From Mycobacterium vicinigordonae (GTDB lineage Bacteria > Actinomycetota > Actinomycetes > Mycobacteriales > Mycobacteriaceae): DNA of 64,000 nt. Shown piece by piece: positions 56,713 to 64,000 of the stretch. The stretch's first letter is position 1. Each line of letters begins with the position of its first letter. The notes below the pieces were generated by a model that was not told where the DNA came from, searched no databases, and saw only the letters and a list, made by a program, of their open reading frames with translations. Made by a program: the position numbers and the translations under genes. Location: contig NZ_CP059165.1 of the NCBI RefSeq assembly GCF_013466425.1, forward strand, positions 2,046,001 to 2,110,000. Direction: 5' to 3'.

Positions 56713-58209
56713 ATGACGGCTTCATCGGTCGCTGCCACCACGGTCCAATTCAATCCCGAGACCAGGTTGTACATCGACGGTCGATTACGCGATGCGGCGA
56801 GCGGTCGCACCGCTGAGAACATCAATCCGGCCACTGAGGAGGTCCTCGGTCTGGCGACGGACGCGGGGGCAGAGGACATGGACGAGGCGATCGCTGCGGC
56901 CCGCCGTGCCTTCGATACCACCGACTGGTCGACGAACCCCGACTTCCGCCAGCACTGTCTGATGCAGTTGCACGATGCGCTGCAGCAGGATCGCGAGGAT
57001 ATGCGTGCCGAGCTCATCGCAGAGGTGGGGGCCCCACTCGGCTTCACCTACTTGGCACAGCTGGACTGGCCGCTGGCCGATGCGCTGCGTTGGCCCGCAG
57101 AGTACATCTCGCAATTCGGTTGGGAACGACAGCTCGATGTCGACGACAAGTTTGGGGTGCCCTACCATCGCGCGGTCGTCAAAGAGCCGATGGGTGTGGT
57201 CGGCGCGATCACTCCGTGGAACGTTCCGTTCGAGATCATCGCTAATAAGGTTGGACAGATCCTCGCCACCGGCAACACGATGGTCCTCAAGCCAGCGATG
57301 GAGACGCCGTGGAACGCGTTGCGTTGGGGCCGGGTCATCGCCGAGAGGACCGACATTCCCCGGGGTGTGGTCAACATCGTTCCGGCTTCGGACAACAGCG
57401 TCGCGCAGCGGCTGCTCACCGACTCGCGGGTGGACATGATTTCGTTCACCGGCTCCACGGTGGTCGGCGAACTGATTCAGCGGTTGTCCGCCTCGACGAT
57501 GAAGCGCAACCTACTCGAACTCGGCGGCAAGTCGGCCTTCCTGCTGCTCGACGACGCGGACCTGAATGCGACGGTGCCCGGCTGCATCGCCGCATTGATG
57601 AATGCCGGTCAGGGATGCGCACTGACGACCAGGATGCTGGTGCCCAGCCAGTTCTATGAGACGGCCGTCGAGATCGCGACTGCCTCGTTCTCCTCAGTGT
57701 CTTGCGGTGATCCCGGCGACCCCGCCAACCTCTACGGTCCGGTCATCTCAGCCAAGCAGTATGACCGAGTGATGGGTTACCTGCAGATCGCGAAGGAAGA
57801 GGGTGCACGGATCACCACCGGCGGCGGCAGACCCAAAGGGCTCGACAGGGGCTACTTCATCGCCCCCACGGTGCTCGCCGACGTGGCACCGCAGCACCGC
57901 GTTTTCCAGGAGGAGATCTTCGGGCCGGTGCTGACCGTAACCCCGTACGACGGCGGCGACGACGGGGCTGTCGAGATGGCGAACAACTCCATGTACGGGC
58001 TGGCCGGCACCGTCATGGGTTCTACAGACCGGGCGATGGCCGTCGCGCGCCGTATCCGCGCCGGGTCGATCAACGTCAATTCCGCCTTGTACTACGGCGC
58101 GGACGCGCCCTTCGGGGGCTACAAGATGAGCGGCATCGGCAGGCAAAACGGCGTCGAAGGATTCGAACAGCACCTGCAGACCAAAGTGATCGCGTACCCC
58201 GTCGACTGA
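56713..58209 (+). CDS. Aldehyde dehydrogenase
   Basis: A 498-residue NAD(P)-dependent ALDH. It has the cofactor region GAITPWNVPFEIIANKVGQILATGNTMVLKPA, FTGSTVVGELI, the general base Glu269 (LLELGGKSA) and nucleophile Cys302 (NAGQGCALTTR). The end is PFGGYKMSGIGRQNGVEGFEQHLQTK. It would oxidise an aldehyde made by P450/SDR action to an acid for CoA activation. ATG 56713 follows GAGGGAG; an ATG at 56677 gives a poorer N-terminus. It is the first gene of a plus-strand operon with the CaiB and VOC genes. Confidence 0.93.
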   Translation: MTASSVAATTVQFNPETRLYIDGRLRDAASGRTAENINPATEEVLGLATDAGAEDMDEAIAAARRAFDTTDWSTNPDFRQHCLMQLHDALQQDREDMRAELIAEVGAPLGFTYLAQLDWPLADALRWPAEYISQFGWERQLDVDDKFGVPYHRAVVKEPMGVVGAITPWNVPFEIIANKVGQILATGNTMVLKPAMETPWNALRWGRVIAERTDIPRGVVNIVPASDNSVAQRLLTDSRVDMISFTGSTVVGELIQRLSASTMKRNLLELGGKSAFLLLDDADLNATVPGCIAALMNAGQGCALTTRMLVPSQFYETAVEIATASFSSVSCGDPGDPANLYGPVISAKQYDRVMGYLQIAKEEGARITTGGGRPKGLDRGYFIAPTVLADVAPQHRVFQEEIFGPVLTVTPYDGGDDGAVEMANNSMYGLAGTVMGSTDRAMAVARRIRAGSINVNSALYYGADAPFGGYKMSGIGRQNGVEGFEQHLQTKVIAYPVD

Positions 58210-58251
58210 CCTCGCCAACTAAGGAATTCTGACCTCGCCAACTAAGGAATT
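58206..58251 (+). repeat. 23-bp tandem duplication before the CaiB gene
   Basis: ctgacctcgccaactaagga plus att is present twice in a row (58206-58228, 58229-58251), each with an AAGGA. A 7-residue mini-frame ATGATGCAACCAAGGAACCA (58253-58276) follows, and its TGA overlaps the CaiB ATG (ATGA). The duplication is recent and gives redundant ribosome-binding sequence. Confidence 0.8.
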
Positions 58252-58272
58252 AATGATGCAACCAAGGAACCA

Positions 58273-59484
58273 ATGACCGACATTCTCAGTGGGATACGCG
58301 TCGTCGAGTTGGCGTCGTGGACCTTCGTTCCCTCCGCCGGTGCTGTGCTTGCGGACTGGGGAGCCGACGTCATCAAGATCGAGCACCCCGAAACCGGTGA
58401 TCCCCAGCGCGGCCTGATCAGCTCAGGCGTCGTCGCCAGCGGGGGCGGCGTCAACCACTTCATCGAGCAACCAAATCGCGGCAAGCGCAGCATCGGTATC
58501 GATACGTCGGGCCCCGACGGACTTGAGCTACTGATGAGGCTGATCGAGACTGCCGACGTGTTCCTGACCAACTTGTTGCCCGATTCTCGTCGGCGTATGG
58601 GCGTGGACGTCGAACAGGTGCGGACCCGAAACCCCAGGATCATCTATGCGCGCGGGCACGGCTACGGAGCCAAGGGGGATCTGGCTTCCCAGGGCGGGTT
58701 CGACCTCGCCGCCTACTGGGCGCGGGGCGGGATCGCTGACGCGTATGCCGTCGGTGACGGTTCCTACCCGCCGGTCCAGCGGCCCGCGTTCGGCGACGTC
58801 TACGGAGGACTGGCGATAGCAGGCGGTATCGCAGCGGCACTGGTAAAGCGCGAACGCACCGGCGAGACTTCGGTGGTCGACGTCTCGCTTCTGAGCTCCG
58901 CCATTTGGCAACTGGGGATGGATATCGTGGGTTCAGGCGTCACAGGCCGGGATATCCCGAAGTTCAACTTGGAAGAAATGCCGAATCCGGTTGCCAGCGT
59001 TTACAAGACCCGAGACGGCCGGTTTATTGCTTTGGTGCTCTTGCAGTCAGACCGGTTCTGGTCGGAGTTCTGCACGCGCCTGGGCAGACCCGAGCTGATT
59101 GACGATGAGCGCTTCGCCAACGCCGTCGCGCGGTTCGGCAATCGCAAAGAGTGTATTGCAAAGCTGCGAGCCGCCTTTGAGTCCGAAGATCTAAGCCACT
59201 GGGAGAAGGCCCTCGCCGGCTTTGGCGGAGTGTGGGACGTGGTGCGCACCGCCCACGAGGTGAACAACGACCCGCAGGCCCTCGCCAACGGATACCTGCC
59301 ACGCGTGACCGACACAAACAACAACGAGTTCGCGGTGGCGGCGAGCCCCGTCCAGTTCGATGAGACTCCATTGAGATTGACGTGTGCACCTAACCACGGC
59401 GAGCATACTGACGCGCTACTCACCGAATTGGGGTTTAGCGAGGACGAGATCATCGAGTTCAAGATTAATTCTGTGGTCCTGTGA
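58273..59484 (+). CDS. CaiB/BaiF family (class III) CoA-transferase
   Basis: A 403-residue class III CoA-transferase. It begins DILSGIRVVELASWTFVPSAGAVLADWGADVIKIEHPETGDPQRG and continues FIEQPNRGKRSIGID. The nucleophilic Asp175 lies in RPAFGDVYGGLAIAGGIAAAL. Such enzymes move CoA between carboxylates, often succinyl-CoA or an acyl product being the donor. Here it is well placed to activate the acid from the preceding ALDH. ATG 58273; the stop overlaps the VOC gene start by 1 base. Confidence 0.92.
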   Translation: MTDILSGIRVVELASWTFVPSAGAVLADWGADVIKIEHPETGDPQRGLISSGVVASGGGVNHFIEQPNRGKRSIGIDTSGPDGLELLMRLIETADVFLTNLLPDSRRRMGVDVEQVRTRNPRIIYARGHGYGAKGDLASQGGFDLAAYWARGGIADAYAVGDGSYPPVQRPAFGDVYGGLAIAGGIAAALVKRERTGETSVVDVSLLSSAIWQLGMDIVGSGVTGRDIPKFNLEEMPNPVASVYKTRDGRFIALVLLQSDRFWSEFCTRLGRPELIDDERFANAVARFGNRKECIAKLRAAFESEDLSHWEKALAGFGGVWDVVRTAHEVNNDPQALANGYLPRVTDTNNNEFAVAASPVQFDETPLRLTCAPNHGEHTDALLTELGFSEDEIIEFKINSVVL

Positions 59485-60446
59485 TGACTCTCGCTGGCGG
59501 AGCTCGCGTGGGGGACTGTCTCGCGCGACGATTTCTCCACGTCAATCTCAACTGCGCCTCGCTGGAGGCAACCGAAGAGATCTACGGGAAGGCTATGGAT
59601 CTCGTCGCGCGGATGCGTACCGACCCGACCGTAGCCTCCGACGGTTCGGTCCTGGGGCTCGACGGCGAAACCTATTGCGAGACAGCGTTCTTATATGATT
59701 CGCGAGGTGCACGGGGTGGCTGCGCCCTGGAGATCATCGAGTACCGCGTCCCTGTGCTGGCGCGCGATACCGACACCAACCCCGCGCGTCCCGGCATCCG
59801 GGCAGCACACCTGGCGGTCTCCGACCTGCATAGAACTGCTGCGACATTGCGCCGTGCTGGGCTCACAGTAGGCGAGCCAATCGATGGCCTGATCGGTGGC
59901 GTCACGTCGATTCTCGCCGTCGATCATGACGGGGTAGTCATAGAATTGTCCCAGATCGAAGGCGGCGGCGCGTCGAACCTGGTGCAGTTCAACGGCATCC
60001 GAATCTGCGCGATCGACGCGGCAGCGACCGGCAGTTTCCTTCGTGCCATCGGATTCGCGGAGCTGATGCCTCCCATCGCCGTTCCTGTCGCCGGCGAGCA
60101 GCTTAGCCCTCACGGACCGACCGACACGGTGGACTGTGTGGTCGGCCGGTATGCCCTCGCCGAGGATCGTCATCAATTCTCGCTAGTGGTTGTCGAGCAT
60201 CCAAACACTGATTCCGCGCCGGTGCCGTGGGGGGGCAACCGTCAGGGAATCTACCGCTGCGCGCTGCGGGTCGAAAGCGTGCACGATGCCCTCGCTCAGA
60301 TTCCCGATCACGTTGAGCAGGTGGGCAGTCCAGTCTGGATTCCTTTGCCGGGAACCAAGATTGACGGCTTGTACGTAGCGTTTCTGCGGTCCCCTGAGGG
60401 CGTCGTGTTCGAGCTGGTCGAGCGGCCGCTCGCCTACTTCAGCTGA
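59484..60446 (+). CDS. Two-domain VOC (glyoxalase/extradiol dioxygenase-fold) protein
   Basis: A 320-residue protein with two vicinal-oxygen-chelate domains. The first has FLHVNLNCASLEATEEIYGKAM and RAAHLAVSDLHRTAATLRRAGL...VVIELSQ. The second covers about residues 175-318 with RICAIDAAATGSFLRAIGF and GIYRCALRVESVHDAL ending VVFELVERP. Histidine and glutamate ligands for a metal are partly present. Members can be isomerases, epimerases (methylmalonyl-CoA epimerase) or dioxygenases. I cannot choose among these. It closes the ALDH-CaiB operon. A GTG one codon upstream is an alternative start. Confidence 0.78.
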   Translation: MTLAGGARVGDCLARRFLHVNLNCASLEATEEIYGKAMDLVARMRTDPTVASDGSVLGLDGETYCETAFLYDSRGARGGCALEIIEYRVPVLARDTDTNPARPGIRAAHLAVSDLHRTAATLRRAGLTVGEPIDGLIGGVTSILAVDHDGVVIELSQIEGGGASNLVQFNGIRICAIDAAATGSFLRAIGFAELMPPIAVPVAGEQLSPHGPTDTVDCVVGRYALAEDRHQFSLVVVEHPNTDSAPVPWGGNRQGIYRCALRVESVHDALAQIPDHVEQVGSPVWIPLPGTKIDGLYVAFLRSPEGVVFELVERPLAYFS

Positions 60447-60461
60447 TGGACGCCGCGGCCG

Positions 60462-61373
60462 CTAGGTCGGCAGCAAGGGGCCGGCCAGACCGCGGGGAAG
60501 TGTGTCCCAAAGCCAGCTGACCGCTTGGCCCACCTCAGAGTACTGAAGGTGATTCTGATCTTTGGCATGGTAGCGCTGCGGAGCCTCGGAGAACCCAACG
60601 ATACGGCTCAGAGAGCTGCCGTTGACCCGCAAGATCTGTCCCGTCAGCCACGCCGACTCGGCAGACTGGAGCCAAGCCACGACTGCGGAGCTACGAGCAG
60701 GATCCAATGCCGGGTCGGCGGCCTTGTCAGCGCCGAAGAAGCCTTCGCTGATGCGCGTGACCGCCAACGGCGAGATCGCGTTGGCAGACACGTTATAGCG
60801 CCGCATCTCCATTGCTGTTACCAGCGTCAGGTTGGCGATGGCGGCCTTGGCGGCTCCGTAGGCGCTTTGGCCGACATTGCCCCAAAGACCTGCGCCGGAA
60901 ACGGTGTTGACGATGCGGGCGTCGACGGGGTTGCCCTGCTTGGCTTGTGAGCGCCAGTAGTCGCAGGCGTGTTTGGTGACGGCGAACGTGCCCTTGAGAT
61001 GCACGGCCGTGACCGCATCGAAATCGGCCTCCGTCGCGCTGGTGATCATCGCGTCTCGCACGATTCCTGCGTTGTTGACCACGCCGGTCAGCGTGCCGAA
61101 CTGCCTGACGGCGGTGCTAACCATGTCGGCGGCGTCATCCCAGGATGCCACTGAGCCCGTGTGCGCGACGGCCCTGCCGCCCGCTGCTTCGATTTCCGAG
61201 ACAACTTGTGCCGCAGGGCCATCCGCGTTATCGCTCGCGGTGCCGTCACGGCTGACGCCGGGATCATTCACCACCACCGCGGCACCGTGCGCGGCCAGCT
61301 CCAGACAGTGGGCACGGCCGATGCCACGCCCGCCGCCGGTGACGAGCACAACCCGTCCCTCGAGTGACCCCAT
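60462..61373 (-). CDS. SDR family 3-hydroxyacyl-CoA dehydrogenase-like protein
   Basis: A 303-residue SDR resembling the dehydrogenase part of HSD17B4/multifunctional enzyme 2. The loop is LVTGGGRGIGRAHCLELAAHGAAVVVND, then VVNNAGIVRDAMI and catalytic Ser/Tyr/Lys in TVSGAGLWGNVGQSAYGAAKAAI. The C-terminal ~60 residues extend beyond the SDR core. It probably oxidises a hydroxyacyl-CoA after hydration. It lies 14 bp downstream of the CoA-transferase gene, with which it forms an operon starting at the FadE (63713). Confidence 0.87.
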   Translation of the reverse strand: MGSLEGRVVLVTGGGRGIGRAHCLELAAHGAAVVVNDPGVSRDGTASDNADGPAAQVVSEIEAAGGRAVAHTGSVASWDDAADMVSTAVRQFGTLTGVVNNAGIVRDAMITSATEADFDAVTAVHLKGTFAVTKHACDYWRSQAKQGNPVDARIVNTVSGAGLWGNVGQSAYGAAKAAIANLTLVTAMEMRRYNVSANAISPLAVTRISEGFFGADKAADPALDPARSSAVVAWLQSAESAWLTGQILRVNGSSLSRIVGFSEAPQRYHAKDQNHLQYSEVGQAVSWLWDTLPRGLAGPLLPT

Positions 61374-61387
61374 GAAACTTCCTTTCC

Positions 61388-62560
61388 TCAGGTGAAAAGC
61401 TTGGTGATGAGCCCGCGGCGCTGTGCCCAGTCGGCGCCGCGCAGGTCGACGTGGCCGGATTCGGTGACGATCATGTCCACGTCGTAAGCGGGTGTTGATG
61501 CTGGACGGCTGAGATGATCGACCAACGGCGAACGGCCGTTGATGACCGACGGAACCGCGATGATCGAGAGGCCGCCTCGGCTCAGCCGCGCACCGGTGCA
61601 GTAGTCCGGATGTCCACCGATCCCGCCGACCACCTTCTCGCCGATGCCTTCGACGTTGATCTGCCCGAGCGGGTCGATCTCGATTGCGGTGTTCACCGCG
61701 ATCAGTGGTTGACCGCGCGACAGACGAGTGATGTCGTGGGTGTAGTCGATGCCGCGCAGAATCTTGCGACCATCGGCCCAGTCGTACAGCGCTTCGGTGC
61801 CCAGGAGATAGGTTGCCGACGGCGCGCCCACGAGCAGCCCCCGCCGGTCCAATTCGACCACCTCATCAGTCAGCAGGCCGGTATCGATACCCAGCGGAAC
61901 GCGGGCGCGCCGCAGCAGCGCAGTGCCTAACTGGCCCGGGCCATACTGGAGTCGGGCGCCCCGTGGGATCAAACGCAACACCTCATCGGCGAGAGCGAAG
62001 TGAATCGGCTCAGGTTCTTTTTGGGGAACCTCGGCCAACCCCTCGGTCGTCGCGCCGAGCAGGCGAACTTGGTCGACGTGTTCGTGAGCGCTGGCGGCGG
62101 GTGCGTTGGCGTCGATGACGCCGAAAACCTCAGCGCCGCAACTAATCGCGGAACTCTGCCAAGATACTTCGCTACTGAACTGCAACCCACGGGGTCGTCG
62201 AACCAGCCGGGTGATCAGGATGTCAGGGCGAAGTACGTCGGTCAGAAGGGCGGGGATCGCCGATAGCCGTGTTGGGACAAACCGTGCCGACGAGCTGCGC
62301 AGCGTATCGCGCAAACCCCACCCCGGCATCAGCGCCACGACGTCAGCGAACGCGTCGGCGTCCAGGCCGGCGATTGAGGTGGGAAGCCAGCCGATGACTA
62401 GGCGCACCGACCCCACCTCACGGGCCGCTGCGCTCAATGCGGCGCCCACCGAAGTGCCATCATCGAGGCAGCCGAGCGCGCCGACACCGTCGCCCAACGC
62501 GACAGTCATTCCGGGACGGAGAAGAGCGCGCAGCGCGCGCGAAGCGCTCGTCGAGGTCAA
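61388..62560 (-). CDS. Acetyl-CoA hydrolase/4-hydroxybutyrate CoA-transferase family protein
   Basis: A protein of about 390 residues in the class I CoA-transferase/acetyl-CoA hydrolase family. The C-terminal domain is clear: ARLQYGPGQLGTALLRRARVPLGIDTGLLTDEVVELDRRGLL, then YLLGTEALYDWADGRKI and AVNTAIEIDPLGQINVEGIG with GGIGG. The N-terminal domain is weaker and there is no obvious Glu nucleophile context. The start is unclear: TTG at 62560 lies 8 bp after the FadE stop; a frame from 62629 would overlap FadE by 62 bp. It may transfer or release CoA on the pathway product. Confidence 0.75.
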   Translation of the reverse strand: MTSTSASRALRALLRPGMTVALGDGVGALGCLDDGTSVGAALSAAAREVGSVRLVIGWLPTSIAGLDADAFADVVALMPGWGLRDTLRSSSARFVPTRLSAIPALLTDVLRPDILITRLVRRPRGLQFSSEVSWQSSAISCGAEVFGVIDANAPAASAHEHVDQVRLLGATTEGLAEVPQKEPEPIHFALADEVLRLIPRGARLQYGPGQLGTALLRRARVPLGIDTGLLTDEVVELDRRGLLVGAPSATYLLGTEALYDWADGRKILRGIDYTHDITRLSRGQPLIAVNTAIEIDPLGQINVEGIGEKVVGGIGGHPDYCTGARLSRGGLSIIAVPSVINGRSPLVDHLSRPASTPAYDVDMIVTESGHVDLRGADWAQRRGLITKLFT

Positions 62561-62567
62561 TCTGCCG

Positions 62568-63713
62568 TCACCGAGGTTCTTTGGGCAGGCCAAGCACACG
62601 CTCGCCCAAGATGTTGCGCTGGATTTCACTGGTGCCGCCGAGGATGGTCTGCGCCCGACCCACCAACATGTGATGCACGAGTTCGTTGTCGGCCGGATCG
62701 GCGCAGGCGTCGGTGCCCAGCACTTCGGTCGCCATATCGCCCAGGTCGCGGTCGGTTTCCGAACTCATCAGCTTGAGTACCGAAAAGGCAGGAGACGTGA
62801 GGTCGCCGGAATCGATGGCTCGCAGCCAGGTGAACCGCAAAAGCCACATCCGCGCCCACAGCTTCGTCATCGACCGCGACAGGGCAGGATCGAGTAGATC
62901 ATGGTCACGGGCGGCATCGATCAAGCGCCTGTGGAGGCGAAACATCCCGACAGCCTGCGAACCGAGGGTCAGGCGTTCACGGCCTAGCGTCACCAGCGCC
63001 AGAGTCCAGCCCTGCCCGACCTCCCCGATCAACGCGTCGTCGGTCAATTCGGCACCGTCGAAGAACACTTCGTTGAATTTGCTCTCGCCGTCCATCTGGG
63101 TGAGTGGGCGCACCGTGACCCCGGGTGCATCCATTGGCACCACGAACATCGACAACCCGCGATGCTTGTCGGGACCGGTACGTGCCAACAGCAGCCCGTA
63201 GCGGGCCGGCACCGCCGCAGAACTCCACACTTTCTGACCGTCGACGCGCCAGCCTCGGTCGGTGCGCTGCGCGCGGGTGCGCACAGCGGCTAGATCCGAT
63301 CCCGCCCCCGGTTCGGAGAACAGCTGACACCACACATCGTCACCCAACCGGATTGGCTCCAGATAACGGGATTTCTGCTCGTCGCTTCCGAACTTGATCA
63401 GCACGGGACCAACGAGGTCGGGGCCGGTGATGTTGACTTGTCGCGGAACACCGGCACGCGCGCACTCCTCGGCGAACACGGCCTGGAACGCCACTGTCGC
63501 GTCAGCGCCGCCGACGTCGTGTGGCCAGTGCAGACATGTGTAGCCGTGCTCGGCGAGGTGGCGGTGCCACTGGCGGCCGGCACTGACGTCGGCGGCCGTC
63601 GGCGTGGGTCCGTAGTTGCGTAGCCCCGCCGGCTTGGGAGCGTTGTCCAGGAAAGCTCTGATCTCAAGGCGAGAGGCCTCGATGTCCTCGGCGACTGAAG
63701 TGGCTGCGGACAT
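62568..63713 (-). CDS. Acyl-CoA dehydrogenase
   Basis: A 381-residue complete FadE. It has GYTCLHWPHDVGGADATVAF at the N-terminus, LFSEPGAGSDLAAVRTRAQR, WRVDGQKVWSSAAVPARYG and the base Glu246 (GRERLTLGSQ). The end is ILGGTSEIQRNILGERVLGLPKEPR. ATG 63713 is preceded by AGGAG (the longer ORF from 63731 is rejected). It is the first complete gene of the minus-strand operon continuing to the CoA-transferase and SDR, and the partial FadE upstream of it may be its partner. Confidence 0.9.
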   Translation of the reverse strand: MSAATSVAEDIEASRLEIRAFLDNAPKPAGLRNYGPTPTAADVSAGRQWHRHLAEHGYTCLHWPHDVGGADATVAFQAVFAEECARAGVPRQVNITGPDLVGPVLIKFGSDEQKSRYLEPIRLGDDVWCQLFSEPGAGSDLAAVRTRAQRTDRGWRVDGQKVWSSAAVPARYGLLLARTGPDKHRGLSMFVVPMDAPGVTVRPLTQMDGESKFNEVFFDGAELTDDALIGEVGQGWTLALVTLGRERLTLGSQAVGMFRLHRRLIDAARDHDLLDPALSRSMTKLWARMWLLRFTWLRAIDSGDLTSPAFSVLKLMSSETDRDLGDMATEVLGTDACADPADNELVHHMLVGRAQTILGGTSEIQRNILGERVLGLPKEPR

Positions 63714-63867
63714 AGTTACTCCTCTGCACAACGGGCGCGATTTGCCCGTCGAGATCGTCGGGGCATTTCTCTGAGATCGACTAAATGCCGGGGAAATAAG
63801 CCGGAAACGCGACGTCTGGCCTGCCGATTGGCCGGCTGCGGATCGTGCTTGGCCGGGTGCACCGTCG

Positions 63868-64000
63868 TCACGTCAGCTCGGCCACCGGCGTTAGGCGGTC
63901 CCAGTGTTGGGCCGGCGTGCCGAACAAGACTTCGTCCGTGCGAGCGCGACGCAGATACAGGTGCGCCGAATCCTCCCAGGTGAATCCAATGCCGCCGTGG
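63868..64000 (-). CDS. Acyl-CoA dehydrogenase, C-terminal end (partial)
   Basis: The last 43 codons of a FadE that continues beyond the window: HGGIGFTWEDSAHLYLRRAR, TDEVLFGTPAQHWDRLTPVA and ELT, then TGA. H-G-G-I-G-F-T is the family C-terminal FAD-contacting loop. It is oriented like the FadE at 63713 and 154 bp upstream of it, so the two may be the partners of a third FadE pair, and the island extends to the right. Confidence 0.85.
   Translation of the reverse strand, partial: HGGIGFTWEDSAHLYLRRARTDEVLFGTPAQHWDRLTPVAELT

Overview
The window is a chromosomal segment of a high-GC mycobacterium, probably a slow grower. It carries mycobacterial signature genes (lppZ, doxX, cfp6, the HU protein HupB with its lysine/alanine tail, mutT1, fbiD) in an order that largely follows the M. 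tuberculosis Rv3007-Rv2976 block. It also has a 13E12-type repeat remnant and a PGRS-like glycine-rich stretch. Species cannot be fixed from the sequence alone.

Left part (1-10.2 kb): the N-terminal part of a 4-hydroxyacetophenone-type Baeyer-Villiger monooxygenase diverges from a TetR regulator across a palindromic operator. Two tandem flavin-reductase-like proteins follow, then lppZ. Next comes a striking chimeric gene: a LuxR-type AAA ATPase that loses its DNA-binding end and runs in frame into a PGRS-like linker and a YVTN beta-propeller. DoxX, a DUF4333 protein, a lipoprotein zinc metallopeptidase and cfp6 complete this part.

Core biosynthesis (10.3-39.3 kb): ilvB-ilvN-ilvC sits behind a leader peptide and an intrinsic-terminator attenuator. 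Then come a broken 13E12 fragment, wrbA, a phytoene-desaturase-like oxidoreductase, serA-leuB, two tandem MFS transporters, two related unknown proteins, a fumarylacetoacetate-hydrolase-family gene with gltX, tRNA-Gln and tRNA-Glu, an F420-type oxidoreductase, an IclR regulator divergent from leuC-leuD over three repeated operators, hupB, mutT1-ppk, fbiD, gpsA-ddl, a DUF3515 protein, thiL and ung. Branched-chain amino-acid synthesis is thus encoded by ilvBNC, leuB and leuCD, with two different regulatory devices visible.

Right part (39.3-64 kb): after ung, expected core synteny stops at a decayed IS200/IS605-type transposase tail. From here the window is an accessory catabolic island. It holds a SnoaL-like protein with a 58-bp tandem repeat upstream, a mycofactocin-type SDR, seven complete acyl-CoA dehydrogenase genes plus one truncated by the window edge, a FadR-type GntR regulator, an enoyl-CoA hydratase, an SCP2-type thiolase coupled to an HMG-CoA-synthase-like/OB-fold protein, two further SDRs, a cytochrome P450, an aldehyde dehydrogenase, a CaiB CoA-transferase, a two-domain VOC protein and an acetyl-CoA-hydrolase-type CoA-transferase. 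Together these could hydroxylate an aliphatic or alicyclic substrate, oxidise it to an acid, activate it to a CoA ester and shorten it by beta-oxidation or retro-aldol cleavage. A 14-bp dyad, G-Y-T-A-A-A-C-A-N-N-T-A-N-C, recurs in front of several of these transcription units and suggests a single regulon. A thioesterase gene inside the island is broken by frameshifts.
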